This document shows, piece by piece, positions 32,841-43,630 of a DNA stretch of 64,000 nucleotides (its first letter is position 1; each line of letters starts with the position of its first letter). Source of the DNA: JALYNX01 sp963746905. Lineage in GTDB: Bacteria > Actinomycetota > Acidimicrobiia > Spongiisociales > ZC4RG35. Location: positions 124,001-188,000 of the forward strand of contig CAVVCY010000003.1 of NCBI GenBank assembly GCA_963746905.1. The letters are read 5' to 3'. A program made the translations under genes and the position numbers. Under the pieces are notes generated by a model. It worked only from the letters and a program-made list of their open reading frames with translations, was not told where the DNA came from and searched no databases.

Positions 32841-35117
32841 TCAGGTGCCGGCACGCTCCCGGCGTTGTGCTTCGGCCACGGCGATCGCCGTCATGTTGAC
32901 CACGTCGTTCACCGAGGCGTCCCGCTGCAGCACATGGACGGTCTTGGACAGGCCGCTGAGTATGGGGCCTATCACCTCGGCGTCTCCGAGGCGATTCAAG
33001 AGCTTGTATGAGGCATTGGCAGCTGTGAGGTTCGGGAACACGAGAACATTGGCGGCCCGGCTCAGGGCGCCATCCGGTCGCCGATCTTTGAGCAGGTCGG
33101 GCATGACCGCGGTGTCCGCCTGCATCTCCCCATCGACGGGGATCTCGGGGCGGGCCAGCTTGAACAGCTCAACCGCCCTGCGAACCCGGGCAGGCTCGCT
33201 CCCACCCGCGGAGCCGAAGTCCGAGTAGCTGATGAAGGCGACCCGCACATCGCGATCGAATTCGTTCTGCGCGGTGGAGGTGGCGGCGAGGGCGATCTCG
33301 GCAAGCTGCTCGGCGGTGGGCTCGATGTTCACCGCACAATCGGTGAAGAAGAACGCGGTGCCGCGAACCACCACCAGATAGACAGAGCTGACGATCGAAC
33401 GGCCTTCCTCGACATTGAGCACCTGGAGTGCAGGACGGATGGTGTCGGGGTAGTAGGTGTTGAGCCCGCCGAGAACGGCATCGGCCTTCCCCTCACGAAC
33501 CATGAGGCAGGCGTACATGTTGGGATCGGCGGTCCTGCTTCTCGCTTCACGGAGCGAGAGCCCGCGATGACGCCGAAGATCCTCGAGGATCGATGCGTAG
33601 CGATCCCGCTCCGAGTCCTCGTTTATGTGATCGATCACCTCCATCCCGTCGAGGGAAAGGCCGGAGTCGAGTGCCAGTTTCTCGATCTCGGCGAGGTTGC
33701 CCAAAAGGACCGGGCTGGCGATTCCCTCGTCGAGAACCCGGCGCGCCGCCCGGATCAGCCTGGTGTCCTCGGCGTGTGGATAGACCACCCGCTTTGGCTG
33801 CTCCATCGCCCGGATCGTGATGGCGTTGATCAGGCTGTGTGATGCCCGGAACCTGGTCTGAAGCTGCGTCCGATACTCATCGAAGTCTGCGATCGGAGTC
33901 CCGGCCAGCCCCTCGTGCATGGCCGCTTTGGCCACCGCGGGAGCGACCGTCCAGAGCACCCGGGGATCGAACGGCTTGGGGATCAGATACTCCGGTCCGA
34001 ATTGGAGGCGCTCCAGGTCGTAGGCGCGCAGCACCGAGTCGGGCACCGGCTCGCGGGCCAGATCGGCGAGAGCATGGGCCGCTGCCAGCTTCATCCCCTC
34101 GGACACGGCACGGGCGCGAACGTCGAGTGCCCCCCTGAAGATGAACGGGAAACCGAGCACATTATTGACCTGATTCGGGTAGTCGCTCCGCCCGGTGGCC
34201 ATGATCACGTCGTCGCGGGCCACCTGCGCGTCCGGATATGAGATCTCGGGATCCGGATTGGCGAGGGCGAACACAATCGGATTGGCGGCCATCGACTGGA
34301 CCATCTCCTTGGACACGGTCCCCGCCACCGAAACCCCAACCAGAGCATCGGCGCCGACGAGGGCATCATCCAGGGTTCGGGCATCGGTCTCTCTTGCGAA
34401 CTCCCGTTTGATGTCGGTCAGGTCGTCGCGCTCGGTGTGAATGACTCCCTTGGTGTCGACCAGGACCACGTTCGCCGGATCGACCCCGAGCTCGATGAAG
34501 AAACGGGCTGAAGCGATCCCGGCGGCGCCGGCACCGGCAAAGACCACCTTCGTCTTTGCCATATCCCGCCCGGTGAGCTCGCAGGCGTTGATGAAGGCGG
34601 CCCCTCCGATGATCGCCGTGCCGTGCTGATCATCGTGAAAGACGGGAATCTCGAGCCTCTCACGGAGAGTCTGCTCGATGTAGAAGCATTCCGGAGCCTT
34701 GATGTCCTCGAGGTTGATGCCACCGACAGTTGGAGCCAGCATCTCGCAGAACCGGATCACATCGTCGGCGTCCGAAGCGTCGATCTCGAGGTCGAACACG
34801 TCGATGTCGGCAAACCGCTTGAAGAGGACGGCCTTGCCCTCCATGACCGGCTTCCCCGCCAAGGGGCCGATGTCGCCCAGGCCGAGGACGGCGGTGCCAT
34901 TGGAAACCACTGCGACCAGGTTGCCCCGGTTGGTGAACCTGAAGGCCGCCTCAGGATCGCCTGCGATGACCAGGCAGGGCTCGGCAACCCCGGGGGTGTA
35001 GGCCAGGCTCAGATCAGCTTGGGTGGCAGTCGGCTTTGTCGACCGAATTGCGATCTTCCCCGGGCGTGGATTCTCGTGGTAGTCGAGCGCTTCGGAGAAG
35101 TTGGACTTGTCGGCCAT
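32841..35117 (-). CDS. maeB: NADP-dependent malic enzyme with phosphotransacetylase-like domain
   Basis: 758 residues, the size of MaeB. Residues 1-430 are the malic enzyme: TPGVAEPCLVIA, GDIGPLAGKPVMEGKA, PVFHDDQHGTAI, and the NADP loop VFAGAGAAGIASARF. Residues 440-758 resemble phosphotransacetylase (RVVYPHAEDTRLIRAAR, MVREGKADAVLGG) and usually serve regulation rather than catalysis. The enzyme oxidatively decarboxylates malate to pyruvate with NADPH production. ATG 35117 is nine bases from a TAGGGT box (35132-35127). Confidence 0.93.
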   Translation of the reverse strand: MADKSNFSEALDYHENPRPGKIAIRSTKPTATQADLSLAYTPGVAEPCLVIAGDPEAAFRFTNRGNLVAVVSNGTAVLGLGDIGPLAGKPVMEGKAVLFKRFADIDVFDLEIDASDADDVIRFCEMLAPTVGGINLEDIKAPECFYIEQTLRERLEIPVFHDDQHGTAIIGGAAFINACELTGRDMAKTKVVFAGAGAAGIASARFFIELGVDPANVVLVDTKGVIHTERDDLTDIKREFARETDARTLDDALVGADALVGVSVAGTVSKEMVQSMAANPIVFALANPDPEISYPDAQVARDDVIMATGRSDYPNQVNNVLGFPFIFRGALDVRARAVSEGMKLAAAHALADLAREPVPDSVLRAYDLERLQFGPEYLIPKPFDPRVLWTVAPAVAKAAMHEGLAGTPIADFDEYRTQLQTRFRASHSLINAITIRAMEQPKRVVYPHAEDTRLIRAARRVLDEGIASPVLLGNLAEIEKLALDSGLSLDGMEVIDHINEDSERDRYASILEDLRRHRGLSLREARSRTADPNMYACLMVREGKADAVLGGLNTYYPDTIRPALQVLNVEEGRSIVSSVYLVVVRGTAFFFTDCAVNIEPTAEQLAEIALAATSTAQNEFDRDVRVAFISYSDFGSAGGSEPARVRRAVELFKLARPEIPVDGEMQADTAVMPDLLKDRRPDGALSRAANVLVFPNLTAANASYKLLNRLGDAEVIGPILSGLSKTVHVLQRDASVNDVVNMTAIAVAEAQRRERAGT

Positions 35118-35236
35118 CGCGCATGAACCCTACCGGGGACCTGGCAATTCGGTCCCGACGATTGCTTCAGTTCGCAGATTTGGCCCGCAACGACTTCGCG
35201 ATTGGGGACCCGACCTGCGAGAATCTTGGGGAACGA

Positions 35237-35545
35237 ATGGTGACCACAGACCTGCCGATCTTCCAGGACAACGGATACAAGGTGATGCCCGGCTGGCGAG
35301 TTGGCCACGCTCCCGAGGAGTCGACCACCCGCTCCGGGCTGTTGGTGCCCATCGGCACCAAGGACGGCAACGACGCCCTGGCGTTGATGGATGTCAACAC
35401 TGGACAGCGCTTTTGGGCCGTTCCTACCGGAGCCTGGCGATTCATCTGGCCTTCAACCGGCAAACCGGTGATTGCGGTCCGCGAATCGCAAATAATCGCC
35501 GAAGAGCAGCTGGAGCACGTCGGCGACGAGGGCCAATATCTCTGA
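35237..35545 (+). CDS. GroES-like small protein (divergent)
   Basis: 102 residues with no strong family assignment. The pattern resembles Cpn10/GroES: a basic opening strand (YKVMPGWRVGHAPEES), a mobile-loop-like TTRSGLLVP, and a C-terminal strand VIAVRESQIIAEEQ matching the YLVLRESDILAV ending of GroES. The middle is different and longer, with WAVPTGAWRFIW. No groEL lies beside it. The similarity is by eye only and could be convergent. Confidence 0.5.
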   Translation: MVTTDLPIFQDNGYKVMPGWRVGHAPEESTTRSGLLVPIGTKDGNDALALMDVNTGQRFWAVPTGAWRFIWPSTGKPVIAVRESQIIAEEQLEHVGDEGQYL

Positions 35546-35580
35546 GCCCGGAAAATCCACCCGCCTGATGGGTTCCGGGC
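35546..35580 (+). terminator. hairpin after the GroES-like gene
   Basis: Eight-base inverted repeat GCCCGGAA / TTCCGGGC starting directly at the stop codon, with a 19-base loop. No T-run; weak candidate. Confidence 0.4.
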
Positions 35581-35614
35581 GGCAATCATCCTCGATTCAG
35601 CCAGCTGGCAAACC

Positions 35615-36922
35615 ATGACTCGAGAACCAACATCCCGCAGCCGCCGCCGCCTTACCGCAACCGTCACCGACCTCGACGTAAGGGTTCAGCGTGCTTTTCT
35701 GGTCGGCGTCACCCTCCCCGGGATGACCTCGGTCGAGGCTGAGCGAAGCCTCGACGAGTTGGCCCTGCTCACAGACACGGCCGGTGCCGATCCGGTGGAA
35801 CGAGAGCTGGTGCGAAGACAACGGATCGACCCCGCGACCTACCTGGGGTCCGGCAAGGCGGCAGAGCTGGCAAACCTGACCAAGGCGCTCGACATAGACC
35901 TGGTCGTCTTCGACAACCCCCTCGCCCCGGCGCAACAGCGCAACCTGCAAAAACTCTTTGAGTGCGACGTCGTCGACCGCGAGGCACTGATCCTCGACAT
36001 CTTCGCCCAGCACGCCAGGTCGAAGGTGGGCGCAATCCAGGTCGAGCTGGCGCTGCTTCGCTACTACCTCCCGAGGCTCAGGGGCAAAGGGAAGACCCTG
36101 TCTCAGCAAGGGGCGGGTGTCCTCGCTCGAGGGCCTGGTGAGACCAAGTTGGAGACCGATCGACGGCGAATCGTGCAACGGATCTCCAAGCTCGAACGGG
36201 AGCTCAAGGCCACGGTTCAACACCGGGCGACCCAGCGCAAGGCGCGGAGGAAGACCGAGATACCCCAGGTGGCGATCGTTGGTTACACGAACGCGGGCAA
36301 GTCGACTCTGCTCAATGCCCTGACCGATGCCGGAGTCCTTGTCGAGGACCGGCTCTTTGCCACTTTGGATTCGACCGTGCGCCGCCTGGTGCTTCCCAAC
36401 CAGAGCAGCGCCCTGGTGGCAGATACGGTCGGCTTCGTTCGACGTCTTCCCCACCACCTGGTGGAAGCCTTCCAATCGACTCTGGCCGAAGTGACCGAGT
36501 CCGATCTCCTTCTCATGGTCGTCGACGGAACCGACGAGAACCCAGCAGGACAGTTGGCTGCAGTGAGAGAGGTGCTCCTCGAAATCGATGGTGGCGGCAT
36601 CCCGGAGCTGATCGTGGTCAACAAGGTGGACGCCATGTCAGAGATCGCCAGACAGCGTTTGCAGAACCTCTATCCCGATGCCGTAATGGTGTCTGCCCTC
36701 CGTCGCACCGGGCTTGGCGAGATGCTGGGGCGGATCGCCGACCTCCTCGAAAAGCCCATGGTGACCCTGACCCTCGAGATCCCCTACGACCGTGGCGACC
36801 TCGTGGCGGCGGCTCACCGGATCGGGGATGTCGTCGAGGAGAAACACGACGACCAGGGAACAATTCTCGAAGTGCGGGTCCCCATCACCGCGACCGGTCA
36901 GTTTTCGGGTTTCAGCCGCTAG
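35615..36922 (+). CDS. hflX: ribosome-associated GTPase HflX
   Basis: 435 residues. N-terminal HflX domain with GSGKAAELANL and FDNPLAPAQQRNLQKLF, the GPGETKLETDRR linker, then a GTPase domain with P-loop VGYTNAGKSTLLNALT, switch II DTVGFVRRLPHHLVEAF and VNKVDAM for guanine specificity. HflX splits stalled or idle ribosomes in stress. The N-terminus is Arg/Ser-rich. The gene end overlaps ppgK convergently by 11 bases. Confidence 0.95.
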   Translation: MTREPTSRSRRRLTATVTDLDVRVQRAFLVGVTLPGMTSVEAERSLDELALLTDTAGADPVERELVRRQRIDPATYLGSGKAAELANLTKALDIDLVVFDNPLAPAQQRNLQKLFECDVVDREALILDIFAQHARSKVGAIQVELALLRYYLPRLRGKGKTLSQQGAGVLARGPGETKLETDRRRIVQRISKLERELKATVQHRATQRKARRKTEIPQVAIVGYTNAGKSTLLNALTDAGVLVEDRLFATLDSTVRRLVLPNQSSALVADTVGFVRRLPHHLVEAFQSTLAEVTESDLLLMVVDGTDENPAGQLAAVREVLLEIDGGGIPELIVVNKVDAMSEIARQRLQNLYPDAVMVSALRRTGLGEMLGRIADLLEKPMVTLTLEIPYDRGDLVAAAHRIGDVVEEKHDDQGTILEVRVPITATGQFSGFSR

Positions 36923-37664
36923 CAAGCCCCGCAACCAGGCTGGCCGCCCCGATGATTCCGGCGTTTTTGCCGAGGCCGGCGGCCACAACAGGCAGCAAGG
37001 GTTCGAATTCTCCCGAGAACGAGTCCCACTTGGTCACCACACCCCCACCGACAACGATCAGGGTTGGGCTGAACACTTTGTTGACATGGGTGATGAATTC
37101 ATTGGCACGCTTCCCCCATTTGGCCCAAGTGAGACCCTCTGTCGTCATTGCCTTCGCCGAATACCGGAGCTCTGCGGGCTTGACCCCGCGTAACTCGATC
37201 TGACCCAGCTCGACGTTGGGAACCAGGGTCCCATCGACGAGAAGCGCGCTCCCGATCCCGGTCCCAAAGGTGAGCATGATCACGGTGCCCATCGCCCCGC
37301 GGGCCTCTCCGAACCTGGACTCGCCCAATCCCGCCGCATCGGCGTCATTTATCACCGTTACCTCGCGACCGGTCGCTCTTGAGAAAAGGCCGACGGCATC
37401 GACTCCGATACAAGTCGGATCGATGTTCGACGCCGAATAGACGAGCCCCTCCTTCACAACGGCAGGGAAACCGATCCCGATCGGGCCTTCACCACCGAGG
37501 GTTTCGACGACCGAACTGACAGCTGTTGCGATTGCTGCGGGTGTGGCCGGCTGCGGGGTGTCGAACCGCACCCGATCGGAAAGGACCTCGCCGCTCTCTG
37601 TTTCCACGAGGGCGCCCTTTACGCCGGAACCGCCAACATCTATCCCTATGCGAATCGTCGACAC
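36912..37664 (-). CDS. ppgK: polyphosphate glucokinase
   Basis: 250 residues of the ROK-type polyphosphate/ATP glucokinase family typical of actinobacteria. Motifs: RIGIDVGGSGVKGALVE (phosphate loop), VINDADAAGLGESRFG with the catalytic Asp, TFGTGIGSALLVDGTLVPN, and IVVGGGVVTKWDSF. It phosphorylates glucose using polyphosphate or ATP. GTG 37664 is eight bases from a TACTCT box (37678-37673); the longer open frame upstream runs over the gnd start and is not coding. It is divergent from gnd. Confidence 0.9.
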   Translation of the reverse strand: MSTIRIGIDVGGSGVKGALVETESGEVLSDRVRFDTPQPATPAAIATAVSSVVETLGGEGPIGIGFPAVVKEGLVYSASNIDPTCIGVDAVGLFSRATGREVTVINDADAAGLGESRFGEARGAMGTVIMLTFGTGIGSALLVDGTLVPNVELGQIELRGVKPAELRYSAKAMTTEGLTWAKWGKRANEFITHVNKVFSPTLIVVGGGVVTKWDSFSGEFEPLLPVVAAGLGKNAGIIGAASLVAGLASG

Positions 37665-37736
37665 GAGGGGCGAGAGTAGGACAACTACGACGGAGACGGC
37701 GATTGTGGAGCAGGCTGCCGTTAGCCTCGCTATCGG

Positions 37737-39137
<1,401 letters not shown>

Positions 39138-39142
39138 AAGAC

Positions 39143-39266
39143 TGTCCCCCTGCGCAGCGGGGGGACCGACGCCAGCGAGCGAAGTGAGCGCGTCGAGGGG
39201 GGTGAAGAAACCCCCCGTCGCTCGGCCAGAGGCCGAGCGGTCCCCCCTTGGAAAGGGGGGACAACC
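39143..39266. repeat. hairpin-dense intergenic region with dispersed repeat, copy 2
   Basis: Between the convergent gnd and serB genes there are at least three hairpins. The first (39143-39168, beginning TGTCCCCCTGCGCAGC) matches the repeat at 3548-3573 at 25 of 26 positions. The second has arms GGGGGGT (39197-39203) and ACCCCCC (39210-39216). The third is GTCCCCCCTT/AAGGGGGGAC (39240-39262). The region probably terminates both genes. Confidence 0.75.
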
Positions 39267-39268
39267 CC

Positions 39269-40495
39269 TCAGACAGGCGGTATCCCCACTACTTCGATCC
39301 GGTCCGGCGTGTCGAAGTCCGGGTCGGAGGCGTCGGCATCTTCCACATCCTGTCGCCTGATTCCCATGATGAAGAGGATCGCGTCGAGGAATGGCACCGA
39401 GATGTTGGTGTCGGCCCTCTCCCGGACAACGGGCTTGGCGTTGAAGGCAATCCCCAGCCCCGCCGCGGCAAGCATGTCCAGATCGTTCGCCCCGTCCCCG
39501 ACCGCAACCACCTGGGCCAGCGGAATGCCTTCAGCCTCCGCAATCGCCTTTAGGAACTGGGCTTTTCTCGGCCCGTCCACCAACTCTCCGGTCAACTCAC
39601 CAGTGAGGACCCCGTCGACAGATTCCAGGGTATTGGAGAGCGAATAGTCGATACCAAGGTCGGCGGCGAGGACGTTGGTAAATCGGGTGAATCCGGCCGA
39701 GACAATGGCCGTGACCATGCCCAGCCGCTTGAGAGTCCTGATGAAGGTTCTGGCACCGCTGGTAAGAGTGATGTTCTCAAAGACCCTGGTCAATGCGACC
39801 TGATCGAGGCCCTTGAGCAAGGCCACCCGCTCCCGCAACGATTGCTCGAAATCGATCTCCCCGCTCATCGCTCGATGCGTCATCTCAGCCACCTGGTCCT
39901 CCACACCGGCCTCACGCGCAAGGAGGTTGATCACCTCGTGTTGGATCAAGGTGGAGTCGACATCCATGATCACCATTCGCTTCGCTCGTCGCTCCAATCC
40001 GTCGGGCTGGATGGCCACATCGATTGGCAGCTGGGTGGCGGCGAGGACCAGTCCCTCCCGGATCACCGACAGATCTCCACCGGATACCAGCAGCTCGTAG
40101 GAGACCACCGGGTAGCGGGACAACCTGAAGATGCGCTCGATGTTGCCCTGACCCGCTGCGATGGCTGAGGCAACCGCACCAAATTCCTCAGGTCCGATCT
40201 TCATCCCGATCACGGTCACAGCCGACATGGATCGGTTGGGGCTGGGCGTGTCGTCAACCACCTCGAAATCGACGTGGAGGTCCTGCTGCCATCCATAGAA
40301 GAGCAGGTCGCCAATCGTGGCCCGCTCGCCGGACACACCAATCAGGACGTTGAGGGTGAGCCGGCCTCTGACCACGATCTGTTCGACGTCATAGATCTCC
40401 GCGCCGGAATCAGCGAGGACTTGCATCAGACCGGCTGAGATCCCGGGCCGGTCCGGGCCGTTCACTGCCACCAGGATCGTCGACTTCTCACTCAT
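39269..40495 (-). CDS. serB: phosphoserine phosphatase with N-terminal ACT domains
   Basis: 408 residues. Two N-terminal ACT-like regions (STILVAVNGPDRPGISAGL, then VTVIGMKIGPEEFGAV) precede the HAD-type phosphatase with DVDSTLIQHEVINLLA, SAGFTRFTNVLA and GDGANDLDMLAAAG. It makes serine from phosphoserine; ACT domains suggest amino acid feedback. ATG 40495 is eight bases from TACGCT (40509-40504). It is divergent from the aminopeptidase gene with 76 bases between starts. Confidence 0.93.
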   Translation of the reverse strand: MSEKSTILVAVNGPDRPGISAGLMQVLADSGAEIYDVEQIVVRGRLTLNVLIGVSGERATIGDLLFYGWQQDLHVDFEVVDDTPSPNRSMSAVTVIGMKIGPEEFGAVASAIAAGQGNIERIFRLSRYPVVSYELLVSGGDLSVIREGLVLAATQLPIDVAIQPDGLERRAKRMVIMDVDSTLIQHEVINLLAREAGVEDQVAEMTHRAMSGEIDFEQSLRERVALLKGLDQVALTRVFENITLTSGARTFIRTLKRLGMVTAIVSAGFTRFTNVLAADLGIDYSLSNTLESVDGVLTGELTGELVDGPRKAQFLKAIAEAEGIPLAQVVAVGDGANDLDMLAAAGLGIAFNAKPVVRERADTNISVPFLDAILFIMGIRRQDVEDADASDPDFDTPDRIEVVGIPPV

Positions 40496-40571
40496 CTGCG
40501 GCCAGCGTAAAGGCGCCAGCGCCAATGTCCGTCATTCGGTCGCGGCACTTTCTGAGTCAGTACCATCCGGC

Positions 40572-43142
40572 ATGTCCACTGACTATTCGAGGCTATCCGT
40601 GTCAGAGAATCCTTATCGTTTGCCGCGCCAGGCCATACCCAGCCACTACGCCCTTCATCTGGAGCCCGACCTGGAGACCTTCACCTTCAAAGGAAAGGTC
40701 TCGATCACCCTGGGTGTCACCGAGACCGTCGACCTCATCGTCATGAACTGTGCCGAGCTTGATCTGGGGTCTGTGAGGCTCACCTCGGACGAAGAAGCCA
40801 TCGAGGTAGGGGACATCACCTACGACGAGGACTTCGAGTTTGTGTCACTGAAGCTGGGCTCACCCGCCACTCCCGGCAGCTATCAACTCGAAATCGAGTA
40901 CACGGGGATCATCAACGATCAACTGCGGGGGATCTACCGATCGAGCTTCAAGGACGAGGATGGAGTCGAGCACGTCATCGCCGCCTCGCAATGCCAGGCG
41001 ACCGACGCCAGACGGGTTTTCCCCGCATGGGACGAGCCAGATTTCAAGGCCACCTTTCAAACGACCATGGTCGTGGCCGATGGCCTCGAGGCGTACTCCA
41101 ACACCCGGGAGGTGAGCCGAACCATTCTCGACGACGGTCGCGTCGAGTTCGTCTTCGCCCCGACCATGAAGATGTCCACCTACCTGTTGGCCTTCATCGT
41201 CGGAGCATTCGAGGCCACGGAACCAGTCGTGGCCAGGGGCACTCCGATTCGGGTCATCGTTCCCAAGGGCAAGCTTCATCTCACCGAAGTGGCACTGGAG
41301 AACGCCGTGTTCTGCTTCGAATACCTGTCCGACTACTACGGCATCCCCTACCCCGCCGACAAGCTCGACCACATTGCGATACCCGACTTCGCTGCGGGTG
41401 CCATGGAAAACGTGGGGCTCATCACCTATCGGGACGCCTACCTCATCGTCGACAAGAAGAAGGCGAGTCAGAGCGAGCTTCAGAACACCCTCGACGTCGT
41501 CGGCCACGAAGTCGCCCACCAGTGGTTCGGAAACCTGGTGACGATGCGTTGGTGGGAGGGCGCCTGGCTCAATGAGGCCTTCGCCAGCTTCATGGAGTTG
41601 AAGGCGACCGACGCCAGAATGCCGGACTGGAAACGGTGGCTCGCCTTCGCCAACCTCGAAATCCCGTGGGCAATGGGCACCGACCAACTCCACACGACCA
41701 GGCCGATCGAGTTCGAGGTGAATTCTCCACGCGAGGTCGACGAGATGTTCGACTCGATCACGTATGGAAAGGGATCGGCTGTGTTGTGGATGATCGAGCA
41801 ATTCATCGGCACCGAGCATTTCAGGCAGGGGATAGGCAACTACCTACGCAAGCATGAGTACGGCAACACAGTGACCACCGATCTCTGGGAGGGCCTGGAC
41901 GGTGCTTCGGACTGGCCCGTCGGCGAGATCATGAACACCTGGGTGTACCAACGCGGCTTCCCTCAGATCGAGGTCAGCCTGGTCGACGGGGGAATCAAGC
42001 TCAGCCAGCGTCGGTTCCTTGCGCTTCCTGACGAGACCGACACCACCATCTGGAAAGTACCCATCCAGCTCCGCGGCGTTGCAGGTGGCCAGCCCTTCGA
42101 CCACAAGGTGCTTCTCGAAGAAGACGAGACCGTGGTCGAGTTCCCCGACGAAGTCGAGTTCGTCGTTGCCAATGCCGGGGGCCACGGCTTCTATCGGACC
42201 CGCTACTCGACCCCTCTGTTCTCGGCCATGCTCGAGAACCTTCAACTCCTCGACGACATCGAGCGTTATGCCCTTGTCTCGGACACCTGGGCCATGATCC
42301 GAGGGGCGCAGGTCCCTGCCTCGGATTTCCTCGATCTCGTCGGTCAGTTTGGTGACGAGAAAGAACAGGCAATCTGGTCTGTGATCAATGGAGGGCTTGC
42401 CTCCATCGATCATCACGCTCTTGCCGATGACACCCGCCCTGCGTTCCAACAGTTCGTGCGCGACCTGGTTGGGCCAGCACTCAACCGCCTTGGCTGGCAA
42501 CCATCCCCCGACGAGAGCGACCTGACCCGCAAGCTGCGCGGCGATCTGATCGCGGCGATGGGAAACATCGGGCACGACGAGGACACCATCACTCGCTCGA
42601 GGACAGTTGTTGCCGACCTGCTCGGAGGAGCGTCGATCGACCCGGAAGTCGTGACCGCCGCATTGTCGGTGTATGCCAGACACGGAGGTGCAGAGGAGTA
42701 CGACCTTCTCTGGGAGACCTATCTCGCCGCCACCGAGCCCCTCGACCAGGTTCGCTATCTCCGGTCGGTGGCCGCGGTCCCAACCAAGGATCAGGTGGTG
42801 ACCACCGTGGATCGAATCGTCAACGGTGACATCCGCACCCAGGACGGCTTCTGGGTCCTGGCTCGGCTGCTCGTGGGAAAGGGTGGGCAGGCGGCGTGGG
42901 AAAGCGCACGTACCCGCTGGTCCGATGTCCTCGCCCGAATGCCCGGGATGACCAAGCGCCGGATCCCCGAGGGCCTTTCGGGCCTGTCGCAACCCGAAGT
43001 TGCCGCCGACGTGAAGGCGTTCTTTGCCGAGACCCCACTACCCGAGGCGGCAACCAGCCTCGCCCAGAACCTGGAGTTGCTCGACGCGAATGTCCTGCTC
43101 CGGGCCCGTGAAACCCCAGTGGTGACGGAGTATTTCAAATAG
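40572..43142 (+). CDS. pepN: M1 family aminopeptidase (aminopeptidase N)
   Basis: 856 residues. The exopeptidase motif GAMENVG and zinc site HEVAHQWFGNLV with the third ligand in NEAFASF are intact. The N-terminal beta-domain and a C-terminal ERAP1-like helical domain are both present, so it is the full-length cytosolic type without a signal peptide. It removes N-terminal residues from peptides. ATG 40572 follows TACCAT (40561-40566) by five bases, so likely leaderless. Confidence 0.93.
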   Translation: MSTDYSRLSVSENPYRLPRQAIPSHYALHLEPDLETFTFKGKVSITLGVTETVDLIVMNCAELDLGSVRLTSDEEAIEVGDITYDEDFEFVSLKLGSPATPGSYQLEIEYTGIINDQLRGIYRSSFKDEDGVEHVIAASQCQATDARRVFPAWDEPDFKATFQTTMVVADGLEAYSNTREVSRTILDDGRVEFVFAPTMKMSTYLLAFIVGAFEATEPVVARGTPIRVIVPKGKLHLTEVALENAVFCFEYLSDYYGIPYPADKLDHIAIPDFAAGAMENVGLITYRDAYLIVDKKKASQSELQNTLDVVGHEVAHQWFGNLVTMRWWEGAWLNEAFASFMELKATDARMPDWKRWLAFANLEIPWAMGTDQLHTTRPIEFEVNSPREVDEMFDSITYGKGSAVLWMIEQFIGTEHFRQGIGNYLRKHEYGNTVTTDLWEGLDGASDWPVGEIMNTWVYQRGFPQIEVSLVDGGIKLSQRRFLALPDETDTTIWKVPIQLRGVAGGQPFDHKVLLEEDETVVEFPDEVEFVVANAGGHGFYRTRYSTPLFSAMLENLQLLDDIERYALVSDTWAMIRGAQVPASDFLDLVGQFGDEKEQAIWSVINGGLASIDHHALADDTRPAFQQFVRDLVGPALNRLGWQPSPDESDLTRKLRGDLIAAMGNIGHDEDTITRSRTVVADLLGGASIDPEVVTAALSVYARHGGAEEYDLLWETYLAATEPLDQVRYLRSVAAVPTKDQVVTTVDRIVNGDIRTQDGFWVLARLLVGKGGQAAWESARTRWSDVLARMPGMTKRRIPEGLSGLSQPEVAADVKAFFAETPLPEAATSLAQNLELLDANVLLRARETPVVTEYFK

Positions 43143-43162
43143 CCGGCTTCGCCGGCTGACAG

Positions 43163-43191
43163 AAAAGGCCCCCGGAATCCGGGGGCCTTTT
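43163..43191. terminator. bidirectional terminator between pepN and rplL
   Basis: AAAAGGCCCCCGG / CCGGGGGCCTTTT with a three-base loop. A-run on one side and T-run on the other serve both convergent genes. Confidence 0.92.
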
Positions 43192-43234
43192 CGTACCTAG
43201 TACCAGGTACCAAGTCCCTGACGATCGAAGATCG

Positions 43235-43627
43235 TCATTTGAGCTCCACCGTGGCTCCGGCGGCCTCGAGGACCTCCTTCGCCTTGTCGGCCACTTCCTT
43301 CTCGACGGCCTCCAGCACATTGGCAGGAGCGCCATCGACGAGGTCCTTCGCCTCCTTCAGACCCAGGGAGGTGAGCCCGCGCACTTCCTTGATCACCTGG
43401 ATCTTCTGGGCGCCGGAGCTGATGAGTACGACATCGAACTCGTCCTTCTCCTCGACCGCCGCGGCACCGGCACCGTCGCCACCGGCGGCCGGAGCGGCCG
43501 CCATGGCCATTGGCACCGCCGCGGTGACATCGAACTTGTCCTCGAACGCGTCGAGGAATTCCTTGAGCTCGAGGACTGTCATTTCCTCGAATACGTTGAT
43601 CAGCTCATCAGTGGTCATCTTGGCCAT
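43235..43627 (-). CDS. rplL: 50S ribosomal protein L7/L12
   Basis: 130 residues. N-terminal dimerisation helices, an Ala/Gly-rich hinge (AMAAAPAAGGDGAGAAAVEE) and the C-terminal domain with KIQVIKEVRGLTSLGLKEAK, the factor-binding surface. It forms the ribosomal stalk with L10. It lies three bases after rplJ. rpoB and rpoC, which normally follow, do not: pepN faces it instead. Confidence 0.97.
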   Translation of the reverse strand: MAKMTTDELINVFEEMTVLELKEFLDAFEDKFDVTAAVPMAMAAAPAAGGDGAGAAAVEEKDEFDVVLISSGAQKIQVIKEVRGLTSLGLKEAKDLVDGAPANVLEAVEKEVADKAKEVLEAAGATVELK

Positions 43628-43630
43628 TGA

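Noticed and set aside
39143..39266. CRISPR array in the hairpin-dense region
   Set aside because: There are no evenly spaced direct repeats with unique spacers; the signals are palindromes.
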